A model generated the notes under the pieces. That model did not search any database and was not told where the DNA came from. It worked only from the letters and a program-made list of their open reading frames with translations. From positions 1,215,211 through 1,279,210 of the forward strand of contig ML133387.1 in NCBI GenBank assembly GCA_003864495.1: a DNA stretch of 64,000 nt, in the 5' to 3' direction. Both the position numbers and the translations under genes were made by a program. Positions 1 to 12,500 of the stretch are shown one piece after another. Position 1 is the stretch's first letter, and every line of letters begins with the position of its first letter. The DNA comes from Nemopilema nomurai (taxonomy: Eukaryota > Cnidaria > Scyphozoa > Rhizostomeae > Rhizostomatidae).

Positions 1-203
1 GCCATCGCTCAAGATACGCCCAAAAAGACACCGTTAACGTTACCTCTGACTCACGGAACACAAGTCTGTCGATACATTCACACAATTACAAAAGGTTTAT
101 TTCTTGGTGCCTCCTTGTTTGGTGTTCTGTAATATAAAGTTTGCTGCAAACACACAAAAGTTGTCTGCCAAGTATGTTGTACAATACATCGACTACATTT
201 CAG

Positions 204-469
204 GAGATGAGGATGAACCTCCAGTTGACAGTGACCTAATCACATTTGACACAAGGTAAGATATTATGGTGGATAGACTTCCAATATCGTCCATTTTGTG
301 ACGCAACTTTGTAAAATATTTCACAAAAGACATTTGGCTTCTTTGATGGCGTTTTGGTTTCTTTCCAAACAGTGGCCCCGAGAAGACCGAGGAAGACGAC
401 GACTTGATATTTGAAGAGTTTGCACGCATGCGCGTGAGGGGAGAGCAAGCACGGGAGGAAACTGCTTAG
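204..469 (+). CDS. C-terminal two exons of an unrecognised gene (partial)
   Basis: Two exons join in one frame: 204-255 (acceptor ...TTTCAG, donor GTAAGA) and 373-469 (acceptor AAACAG), with stop TAG at 467-469. The encoded tail is strongly acidic: it contains DEDEPPVDSDLITFDT, then EEDDDLIFEEFARMR, and ends with a basic/glutamine-rich stretch before the stop. Short acidic and hydrophobic clusters of this kind occur in trafficking adaptors, but I do not recognise the family and assign no function. The rest of the gene lies before position 1; positions 1-203 look like intron. The clean splice phases (2 nt carried across the junction) and the biased composition support a real gene end. Confidence is limited because only about 49 residues are visible. 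Confidence 0.55.
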
Positions 470-3400
470 ATGGTGGCTGATGTTGCACGACTGAGACTAT
501 TGCCAGGAAGCTGACGCAGTGTCCAGTGTATCTTTTTGTTTCAATACAATTAGCCTCAGGTGTTTTACGAGCTGTGATTACCGGCCATAAATATCCCTTG
601 ATATTAGCTGTAATAGCGACTTTCAGTTGATGATCTTGAACATTATTGTTTCTATAAGTCACTGTGGTAAGGCACGGGCCTAGTTGGTCTGTATATTTTG
701 ACAACCTTCAGCAACCGACAGGGCCTTATGAAGAAGCCAGCTGCCATTGTTTCAACTACAAACATTATACGCGATCTGTCGCTATGCATATTTCTTAGAT
801 AGGTGCTTCGTTGATTAGTAGTTTTAAAAGTCCAGTACTGTTATATGAAAAATATGCTTCGTATTTTCTTTAGTCTTGTATTAAATATTTGAGCAAGAAT
901 CATTAGATATTTAAATGATTTTAATTTTAATCTATAATAATTCTACTTAGCTGCACTGTATGCTATATCGAGTAAATTTCCTCGGCAAGCTTCACAGTTT
1001 ATTTTTTATATCAATAATTATAACTTAAGCTTAGGGTTCCCAACGATCACTTCATTTACACTCTATTTTGTTGTCATAGCCTAAACGTGGATGTCCTCCT
1101 CATTTGTTGTGTTTCTCCCCTTGGAGAGCTTCTAGTATGAATCTCGTTTATTAATATTTATTCTTACTCTCGCCGAATCCTAATCCTTCCGAATTTACGG
1201 TTGCAATCTTATTAAGATTGAGGTTGTGACTAATATCGTAATCCCATCCACACTTCGTCCACTATTAACGCCTTTTCGAAGTGGAGCTTTCAAAGTAGAG
1301 AAGGAGGGAATTCGAAAGGTTTCGTTTGAAAAGAAAATTCTTTTTGTTACCCAAGGCAGCCCCTTTAGTAAGATACGACGATCATGACGAGTACATGACC
1401 ACAAACTCTCATCGTGTTTCCTGTTCCCAAACAGAGCTCGGCTCCTTTTGTAGCCCATAGCACAAGTCTGTATGCTTTACAATGATAATAAGTATATTAT
1501 GGGGTTCATAAATTTGTTTTAATTCGGAATTCTTTATTCGATCTTCTTGTTTGGAGTTTGTTGATAATAATTTGCACGTCTTTAGTTGTGTTGAAACTAA
1601 GTTAACTCTTGCCGATCGAGTATACAATCAGCCTTTCTGTACAATAATAGGAATTGGGCCGGTTATCTCAGACCACTAGAATCACATGTGAGGTTCGATG
1701 AGCAGGATTCCATAATCAAGTGTCTGGGTATGTTTGTATGAACATTACAGTACAGATATATGAACTCTTTGGTCCAAGATTAATTGATAAATTCCGTTTC
1801 CAAATAGTGCCTTTATTGCTAAATCCATAGATTACCACCATGTTGAATTTTAAATCATTGCTTAAAGTTGTCTCATTGACGAAAGAAGACAAAGAATGCT
1901 AGTTAATGTACCCAAAGGTCACCTTAGGGGAACATTTGTTTTTCGTCGATGCACTGAAAGTTATGTCCTGACCATTAAGAGGTATTGAGAGATTCAGTGG
2001 TGACAGACAAAAGAATTGTTTCTGACTAAAGTTGTCAGTTTCTCGTGCCATCTCAATAAAAGTGTACAGTAGAGTAACGAAGAGTAGAACTGGAGTCTAG
2101 AAGAAATCAGATTACGTATGACTGTATCATACTAATGCATTTTATTCGCTTGCATTGTACATTAACTAAAGTCTTTATTCAAACACATATATTACAATTT
2201 TGATTTGAATTGATGTCATCATTCTAGTTTCATCCTGTTTAATAGAAATGAAGGGAATGATTTCTTGATGCAAAGAATCAGTCACCTGCGTAGAAAGTGG
2301 AAACTGTTTTTAACCGGCCGGTATTATGATGTTTATACGCCGTTTCAGCGCTCAAATATTAAAGCGGACCAAGGTAAAACTGCTTCCGTATAGATCTCAA
2401 TGTTGACAGGGGCTCTTTGTTGAGTTTGTTAGAAATTCTTCGTGAATAGTCTTTAAAAAGACAACCAGCCATAGACGCGAAATTTCTTGGGATTACATGC
2501 GGGATTACGTCCTTGGAGTCTACTATCTTCCCTGTTTTGAGCCGTGCTTTACTTGTGTTTTTCCACAGTTTCCTTCTATTTTCGTCGACTGCACCCCGGC
2601 CCCCGACAGTGTGTCTCATATTCGATGATGCAAAAGAGGCTATGACATAAGGCAAAAGGGAAATTTCCCAGGATGCCATTGTCTTGGAGGAAAAGCTGCT
2701 GTAGCTGATCTCAAGCAAATGCGAAACTGAACCAGTGAGGATATTTATGTTGATAAATGTTGCCATTTGGCTATTTCTTTAGTAAAATAGCCAATCAATG
2801 TGTTGCTAGAGACCTTATGCCGCAGTATAACGCAGGTAATGCTTAACTAATATTACATTTGTTCGGGTAATATTCGCATATCTTCGTAAACCCCAGTCGA
2901 TGTTCGCCTTGGATTTTGTATCCTACATAAGGAAGAAATCTCTATTTAGATGAAAGATATGTGTTTTGCATTATTGTTTGCACCGTTAATGGCATGTGTA
3001 AGGAATGGGATTGAGGTAGTAAGATAAAATTGACTAAAAGCAGTAGACAACATTTCGCACTGCACCAGGTTGGTACACTTACCATCTTTTGGAGCTACCG
3101 CCTTTGACCATGTTGAGTTTCTGTTGTTAAAATGGGAAAGCTCCTTTGAAATGTTGTTTATTTTTCCAGTGTGGGTTTCTTAGGTTGAATTTAATTCTGG
3201 AGATGCTTTCTCCACGCCTTTAAATACAGTCTTTAGATTGTTTGTCTTTAGTATTGATGGAAAGCATTGATCACCCCCATTCTCGTTAATGTCTTCGGTG
3301 GTTGTGTGAGAAACACACATACAAATGTTTTAAACACACAGTGACTTAGAATTTTAGATAACTGTGTGGCTTTTTATTTATAAATGATTCAATTGGGAGA

Positions 3401-6400
3401 AAAGTGAAACTGTTTTAATTATGAACAGCAAAAAGAATTTGATACATCTGCAAAACTTCAATGTTTTGTGGACCTACCATTGTTTCTAAGCACACATCAT
3501 GAAAATGTTTTGAATCGAAGATGCTAGTAAAGTTTCTAGAATTTTATATTTTCTTTCACCTTTGTTCAAGTAAAAAGATAAAGCTTTGACATCAGATTTC
3601 TCAGTTTTTTTTGGAATTTGTCAGTGGATTCTCAATGACATGAATTATATCTTTGTTCAAATTCAATGTCCATACACTACAAAGTCACCAAGATTTAGGA
3701 CATTGACAGTCACTTTACAAGAATCTGCCTTGAACTTTCTAGATCTTGTTCCATTCTTTTTCATTATTTTTGGTATGTTCTTGGGAGGACTTCAGGTGAT
3801 AGAACCTCTTCAACATTTTGTAATCTACAGCTCAATTCTTGACATGACATAGCATAATTCCCTTTGTTTTTTTCTATTTGCTTGGCACAATATGAAGTGA
3901 TGTTATTCTGTATATGTTTCCTGTGTCTATGCATTTCCCATTGATTTCACCATACTTTGCATTGACATATAGTCCATGAAGATACTGTCATCTCTCAGTA
4001 TCCCAAAATTACAAATATTACCCTTTTCCATAAACAAAGGTAAAAAACTATTTCTATCAAGCTGGAGATTAAATATAAATACTTTTCTAATTATATCTTT
4101 ACCTTATGATACTAATCTTTAAAAGCTTAAGACTAGAAAATCATATAAGCTTAAACTTAAATGGTATAAACTTAAACCATAATTTAGAACAATGTTCATT
4201 TCCTATTCAGTGGTATTTTTAACTTTACTGGTGAACAACATTGCTTGTTTGCCAATTTATCAAAACTATAAAAACTAGAGCACAATGCTAAGGAAAATTT
4301 GCATCAAAAAGCCATAATTTGCTCTTAAATACATATAAAACAACCTTGATTTTCAAAATATTCTCGTTTTTTGTTTTAAAAGAACTGTCACTGGAAAGTT
4401 ATTGTTACAAGTGCAAAATGCTGAATGCCAGTGCCAAATTTAGGCAAATTGAATGATTTCTGTATATTTCTAAATATTCTTTTAGTTTTATCCAAGCTTT
4501 TACCTTGTAGTATCAGTTTTGACAAGTATCCCTCCTTTTATATAATGTTGATTTTGGAGTCAATTTTGGATTCAGCATGCAAAGTTTAAGTGAATTGCTT
4601 TGGAGGGTGCCTGAAGACACAGTTTAATTGATAGTATATACATATTTTCACTGCATCTTGAATAATGTTAATAGCAGTTTATACTTTTGTCTGAAGCAAA
4701 CCCACAGATGTGAACTGCCCTAAAGGGACTGAAGAAGGACCTGGAAGAATAATGGGGAACTCCCAAATATAGGGGGTGATGATTGGGTTAACTCATCAAA
4801 AACTGAATGGCAATTTGAGAAGCTGCTAGCATTGTTAAAATATATTTTGTTATCAACCAGACAGTAATTTTATCTTAGCATTGAAGTGTTTTGGCCCCAG
4901 GCAAGAATTTTCTAACCAGTCACATTTCATCTTGTTTCTAGGGGTCTTTTTAATGAAATTATAGTTTGCATCCAGCAGATCTCATGAAATAGTAAAACCC
5001 CTTCAAACAAAAGATTCAACCAAATGTGATCAATGCGTTTCCAATTTCTCTTGTGTTGGCTTGGTCTTTGTATAGATTCCATACATCTAGAATGTTTTTT
5101 ATTATGACTGATAAACTGCTCAACATGTCGAAATATACTGGAAAAAACTGAGAAGAATTATATTGGTTTAAGTATGTTACATAAAATTTAATGTATTATT
5201 AATTTCTGTTATTGTGCTGCACTTGCTAGACAAACTTTGCCACTGGTTTAATTTAATATTAATAGTTTTCAGAAAGCTTTATCAAGCAATAATGCTTTAT
5301 ATTTGCACATCTTAATTATTGGCATTGTTTGCTGAACTCTGTAATAAGTTGCGTTATTGAAAATGTCATGCAGATACTAATAAAGTTCTGAGGAGATGAT
5401 AAGCCAACAGGAAGACTTCCCCACTCCTTTCTTATTTATTTCAGTTACCTTGTAAATTGGTTGTTGGAATCATTTGCTGCTGGCATGTGTTTAAACTTTC
5501 ATCCAATTTTGCAAATCTGATAATACTGACAGCCAAGCTTCCTTCTTTATGAACTCGACAGAAAATTTCACATTCAAATCACTGAAGTTAAACATGATTC
5601 ATCATATTCTAATTTCCCAGCCCTCTTTGTAAAATCATGACCAAATAATAAGAATATTCAGCTACTGAATGCTTTAAAAGCCTTTTTTGCCCAGCTAGCC
5701 AGTTGACAATTTTTTTTCTAACACAGCCCGCTGCCCCAGCAAGCAATCCAAGATCATTGCATCTGGGTCTAAGAAGAATTTAATTTGTTGTTAAATTTTG
5801 TCCGTAAAAGTGAAATTTTTCCCGCCCGTCAATGTACATTGGATATTTTATGAAGAAAGACAGCTTTTCCACTTTCTGGCAAAATAGAGACCACAACTTC
5901 AAAAATGTGTGACCATGGCCTCTTTGCTCCTTATTAATTGTTTCCTCTGTGTTTTATGTCCAGTTAAACAAGCCTTTATCAGTGTCATTTATCTCTCAAG
6001 GAATTGCAAAGTACAATGAAAACTGCAAGGGTTTTCTACAATTCATGTGAATGCAGATCTGTAACCTTCTTGCGTCAGCTCTCTTTATTTCGAACCCTTT
6101 TAGGGCCTTTGTAGAGGCTTTTATTTATCATGTTTCCCTGTTAACCAAGATTCACAATATATTTTAACTTCTTTGCTAAAATATTTTCAATCCTTCAATG
6201 AATCCAAGTTTTTTTTACTGCAGTTACTGTTGTTGTTTTCTTGTGGTTGCCGGATTGAGTGATAACATGCTCTTTAAATTCTTTCGATAATGTTTGATTG
6301 GATTCTGTTGAAGTTTAAGAACTTCATATGCTCTCTTGAATCTTTGTTCTCTTGAGTTTACCTACCCTGTCCTCTTTTCGTGATAAAAAGCATTCATAAC

Positions 6401-6551
6401 AGTTGTGAATAACCTTTTTTGTAGATACTGGATGCTCTTGAAACTGCCTTGTCATTAATGAGTGACAGATTTAAATTCTGGATTCATTGTCTTCACTTGA
6501 AAGATAGCGAGAAAGGTTAAACTTGGCCCTCAGGAGGGCAATAAAGATACC
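470..6551. other. AT-rich non-coding stretch between the first gene and USP9X
   Basis: No exon series or conserved protein can be followed here on either strand. The first part may be the 3' UTR of the upstream gene: the first convincing AATAAA on the + strand is at 2055-2060. From about 3100 onward the DNA becomes very AT-rich with no long frames. A 135-codon minus-strand frame at 2359-2766 has no visible splice context or family resemblance. A short perfect hairpin (TGGCTATTT ... AAATAGCCA) lies around 2767-2793. The USP9X promoter and any 5' UTR exons must lie here but I cannot place them. Confidence 0.6.
2055..2060 (+). terminator. Candidate poly(A) signal AATAAA downstream of the first gene
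   Basis: Canonical AATAAA about 1.6 kb after the stop at 467-469. It is the first such hexamer I found on this strand after the stop. It may end the transcript of the upstream gene, but the distance is long and an unseen non-canonical signal could be used instead. Confidence 0.25.
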
Positions 6552-9500
6552 ATGACTGTTTTGCCTCGAACTGGAGACCAACAAGGCCAGCCAGACCAGA
6601 AAGAAACCTCGCCTTCTGAAGGGCAAGGTACCTCCAAGCCAGCCACCGAGAACGAGAACGGCGAATCACCTCGGCGCAAGACAAGTGAAGTATGTGACGA
6701 TTACCGTTTTCTTTGAAGGTAGTCTGTTACTCGCTGCTTGCCATTCGCCTGAACTGGTTTTTTCAATTTAGTCAGCTTGTTTGATTCTTTTACTTCGTAT
6801 CAGTCTCTTTTAGTAAATTTATATTGAGCAACTTATCGTATTAGACAATGAAGGATTTTTTGAAAAGTTGAAGGAAATAGCAGCTTAGTTTGAGTTTTAT
6901 ACGAGCTAAGTGCACTTCTACCTTCCAACAGGTCATAGATGAGGTTCAACAGAAACTCGAGGTGATTGACATTGATCGGGAATCACAGATTCTTGACTGC
7001 GATTTCGATGAAAACGAAGAGCCTGTGTTTCCTAACAATGAGCTGGCCCGACTTGACGAGATGGTCAATCGACCCAAGTGGGTTATACCAGTTCTACCAA
7101 ATGGTGAGCTAGAAGTGTTGATCGATGCTGCTACCAAGCTTTCGAGAAAAGGTGAGAGCCCGCTGCCGCACGCTCAAGTCATCGGCTTTTTGCTATTCAT
7201 TGTCCTGCAGGGGTGGCCAACCTTTCAAAAACTAAGAGTCACATTCTTTCGTGTGCTTCAGCAAAGAGCCATATTAGACACACACAGCCACACCTTCCTC
7301 AAAGGAATTGAAAATGAATGTATTTTAAAATCCCATCCTTTCCTCAAGCAGGTGCACAAACCAAAATAAAGCAATTTACAATAGTGTTTTTATTTTACTT
7401 TGCATGTCCCTTAGTAGGATTTCTGGCATTTTTTGACTTGAACAATCCTTTGAAGATCTGGCTTGTAGTCAGCAGTGGTAACTCATAGCAAATTCTTTAA
7501 CGAGGGTTTCGGTTAGAACAAATCAATGCTTTGATTTCAGAAGTTTAAAAGTTTAAAACATATAGTGTCAATTGCTTCAAGTTGCCTTTAGCCAATCAAC
7601 TGCATCATCAGTGCCTATAACAAATTTTCTGCTGCAACTGAAAATTGACTGGAAATGGAATGCCTGCGCCCTTGTTTCTTTGATTTGTGTTAATGTAACC
7701 TGTTGTGTTAACCTGTATATGATTTTGCATCGCTATACAAATTGGGAACGACCTTTATGAAGTGAACTCTGACTCGTAGGACTGGATACAAAAAGTGAGA
7801 GCTGCCAAAGGTTCATTAAAGATGGGATGACGATATCGTTCAATAAAATCTTTCTTGACGATGCAGTGAGCACGTGGAAATTTGAAATTCATGTGAGTGG
7901 CATTTCATTAGCCTCTTTAATCCACTTTTTACCGTTAAACCTCGTGACATAGAAGTATGGCATCTATTTGTTCTTTTGATATTTAAAAGTTTACATTTGC
8001 TTGCAGAAATACATAATGAGAAATGCAGAGAAGTTGACTGAGCTCTGCGTTGTCAAACTCAACCAAGACTGGTTCCCCTTACTTGATCTCTTGGCAGTCA
8101 TCCTCGACCCAAAATCCAGGCAAGTGATTGCTTCTTTCATCTTTATCTCCACTGTCATGTTGTTCGAGCTCAAGAAATTCTTTCTTAGCTCTTTCGTCAA
8201 ATGCCTGAAAGTTCAAGCTCTTCATGACAGAATGTTTCAACTTCTTTGATTTTTGTCCTTGCAGTTGGTAGATTTTCATATGGTTAGCTTTTCAGTTAGT
8301 GTTTTTGTGCAGCTCAAGTTAAAACCGCGTATTTAAATACTCTTAGTCCCTATGAACGTTTATTCAATTTCCCTTCATAAAGCTTTGCGGTAACCATCAG
8401 TGATTTACATCTCTTTCACGAAGCAGCGCGCAGAATTTTACTTGATTCTTTTTCCTTTTTGATGACGGAAAAGATCCGTAGTCTACCAGCCATTCTCTCA
8501 TAGCTTTATGCCATTCTATAATGGCTTCATGCCATTCTATAGTAGCTTCATAATGCTTATATTATGAAGGCTGATCGCAAACGCTTTATGTTCTTCAGAG
8601 TGTTCGTCTGAGCGTTTTGAAAGTTTCTCAAATGAAATTGATTATCCTGAAATGAATTTTTAGATTGAATGTTGCCGCATTTGTTGCCGCAAAACTGAGA
8701 TTTGTACGGTGAAGAATAATGGATGGAAAAGAGAGCCTCTTCTTGCCATGAGCATGCATATAGACGATATTTTTAAGATGCCGGGTTTTCCCCAGAAAAA
8801 AACACGTTACAGGGAAAGAGATTTATCTGCAATTTCAAAAATCGTAGCTGGGAATTGCAGAATGACTTGTCAGATTACGAATTTATGACAGTTAACAGAC
8901 AGATTGCTTTGGCAAGTTGATCAGTATAATGTGGCGATAGCGGTTGATAGTTTCTATTTTGGTTGTCATATGAACAAATCATCAAAACTCGGGATATTTT
9001 TCAGATTCCACCAGTACAATGCATCGCGAACACCAGAGACGATTGGTAGTGCGGAAGAAGAGAAGCCCTGCTACGCCAAGCCCTCTGACCACCGTCAGCC
9101 TCGGGTAATGGAAACATTCTGCTAATACAATTCGACCTTCTTTTTCATAAAGGATGACTTTGTTTTTTCTAGACCGCTACCACTCCCGATATTTCTATAT
9201 TTCCATACATGTAGAGTTAAGATATGTTCTTCGCGTCTCAAGACTTACCAACTTTGCCGACATCTAATTTACACCTTTTTCTGCAGGGCTGGCTTGTTGA
9301 TCTTATAAACAGGTTCGGAAGCCTCGGAGGCTTTGATAAGCTGAAGAAACGACTTTGCGAAGGCGGAAACATCAACATCCCGGTGATTTGTGCTCACCTC
9401 AGGTAACTGGGTTTGTGCCTGCAGGACTGTAGGCTTGTGTTTGCCCAAAATAGGCCCCTGCTTCATGCCTTTTGGTCCTTTGCGCCGTTGTTGATTTTGG

Positions 9501-12500
9501 CAAAGGACAAGTTTCTCTCTCTGCATCATTGAGTTGAACACTTAGCATTTTCAGCCTTTTGATTTTAATTCATAATTTCATTCAATAACTTTTTCAAGAA
9601 GCTAAATATTTCCTTTAGTTTAAAGCCTTCAATAAGTAAAACGTAATGTACACATCGTGAGCATTGGATATTTCTAGACAAATTGATATTTAATTTTGCT
9701 TTTTTGTCATAGGCCATTTGGGCAGTGCGCTGACTTCCTTACCATCAAAACCATCGAAGAATCTCTCATGCCATGCGTTGTAAGCGAATATAGTTGTGTA
9801 TCAGATTGGACTAAAATAGATCTCGTAAGACATATAGTCGTGCCTGCTTGCAACCCTGTATCAGAATTCGCGGAAATTGTCATTGTTTCATGCACATTAA
9901 GATCACCTGACTTTGGATCTGATCAAAACGATTGTCTCTCCCACGTGATACCGTAGCTTCTCATTGACTTACTGTTTTCTGATGCCTATTGCCATTCTAA
10001 ACAAGTGCAAGCTTTAGCTTCTTTGTGCTGCTGTTGTTGCAGAAAGGCGTCATAACAAAGAGCCCACGTGTGGTTTTCTCTGAAAAGTTTTTTGCATCGG
10101 TTTTGATTCTATTCGCTGGTTATCGTCATCTGAATTCTATTTCTAAAGGAACTCATCAAAAAGTACATGGAGGGTCTGACAGACGAAGAGCTTAAAAAGG
10201 AATCGAAACAAGAATCTAAAAATGAAGTTATTTCAACTATTATTAGGGTGAGTTATGCACATTTCTATTTTTATTTTTGCGATTCTCAAGTCACTGAAAT
10301 ACGTAGATTTACCATAAATTTGACAATACGAAAGGTGGGGATTTGGCTTTGTAAAGAATCAACCAAAAATTACTAAATAAGGCTTGAAAAACGAAATTCT
10401 TGCTTTATTTGTTGTTGAAACTGTTTTAATTTTTTCCGTAGAGCATGAAGAATTTTGCTTCTAGATTGAGTGATCAGGAAGAATTTTGTAAGCAACTTGA
10501 AAAACTACGACTACAGATGATTCTTAGGTCAGTACTAACTGCGTTTTTTCCCGGAATAGTCTCTCAGTGTATTTAGTTTTATTTCAATGGTAGGACCCAT
10601 AGCTGTTCCGTTATTGGTTTGATCTATTAGCTTATCGTCATTGGCAGTAAACCCAAGTGTGCGACATGTCTGTTTTTATGAGCCATGCATGCTTTGTCGT
10701 GACTTGGAAACCATTAAGTGCGCAGAACTTCAGCTTGCTTATTTACTTCTCGCACGTGTACATTACAATGTAGGACTTTTTACAGGCTGCTCCAGGTATC
10801 TTCGTTCAATGGAAAGATGAATGCATTAAATGAGGTACGTGTTTAATGCTTCAGTTTCTGTTTTTTTCTAAGCGGAGGCAGGCCGGTTGAAGTACTTGAT
10901 GCTGCAATCTTGGTAGGATTCATTCTCACCCTGGTCTCACTGCTCTAGTGCGCTGAACATCTTCCTGCCTAAAATAGATACGCATAAGCTATTGTTTGTG
11001 TCCACAGATTAACCGCGTCATCAGCAATGTGTCATACTACGGCCACAGACATCATGGTTATGATGATATAGAGTATCTTACTATGGAAATGGTTGCCGTA
11101 AGTAAAGTTCCACGAATCCACGAGGCGGAATTTTTTCAATTGAAAGTTCAGATGTTTCCAAAAGTGAAAAGTAGTTACCTTGATTTCAGTCTATGTTACT
11201 ATTTGATATTAGGCTCCAAAATCTTTATTTGATTATCTTAAAGTCGCCCATACTTCATTAAACGCGCCTATCGAATTCCAGAGTTGCCATCCGGTTTGTA
11301 AAGGTTCTTTTTCACCTTTAAGGAATGGCTTCAGGAAAATAGAGTCCTCGGTGTTGTCCTTAAAGATAATCTTCATCAACCCCAGGTAACGCAACAGACT
11401 CTTTTATTGAGGTTATATTCCCGCTCCAATCATTAAACCTGCATGTTACTTCTACACGTTAGGCAAATACTTTTTCAGTCGCTGGTATTTTGAAGATATA
11501 TTAGAACGTTGGAAGAAATGCAAGAAAACTTAAAGAAGTATGAACACGCGCGAGTGATATAAGAATGGAGGCGAGTGTGAATTGGAACACGTGACAAGTA
11601 TTAGAGTGCGTCATGAAACAGACTTTTGGTTATTGACCCCCTTGCTCATTGGTTTTCCCTCACGCTATCCATTTAAACGCTGGGTTGATTGACTCTCGAG
11701 AAGTTGGTAGCTTTTACTTCTGATGTACGATTGCAGCATTGATCTCTGTTGTTTTTCTCAAGTACGTCGAAAAGTTGGACAAAATCATCCGCTTTGCAAT
11801 CAAAGTGAAGACACTAACGCTGGAAGATCTTGACACCATTTGGAATGCACAGGTACTTCTTTCTCGGTTGGCAACGTTCCTCAGCCCTGGAGGCTGGCAG
11901 GGCACCTTACGGACACCGTCATTCAAAAAGTTTCTTTTCGCCTTTTCCTGTTTGTTTGGAAAACACGCACCAGACTCCATTTATCTATAGCGCAATGCTC
12001 TTCTTTTGGAGATATTCATTGAATTTCGTTTTGTTGCTCAAGCTAATTATTTTCGATTTTTCGAGCTCGGTCTTTTCGTCAGGAAATATGTTTGGGTTGA
12101 AATTGGTTTTATTTTGATCGCCAATTTTATTTTGATTTTATTCATGATTTGCAAGATGCGGTTTACTTGATGGTGCTTTCGCTTAAAATGCTTTTCGGGT
12201 GGTGTTTCCTATTTTCTTACATTGTTTCAAGATTAGCCTACTGTGTCCTTGACTTTCCCTTGTTTTCTAATTGCTGTTTAACTATTTCAGATCGGAAAGC
12301 ATGAAGCAATTGTGAAAAACGTTCATGATCTACTCGCAAAGTTGGCTTGGGATTTTTCTGCTGAACAGCTTGACCATCTGTTCTCTCGATTTCAGGTTTC
12401 TCGGCATCTTTCATTTACTTTTAGTTGCTCTTTTTCATGTTTAATTTGTCTAGCAAATTAAACGTAGGAAGAAAAGAGGCAATGTAGGGCCATTGATATG

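Noticed and set aside
2359..2766. 135-codon minus-strand frame
   Set aside because: No recognised domain, splice context or poly(A) signal. Kept only as a remark in the intergenic entry.
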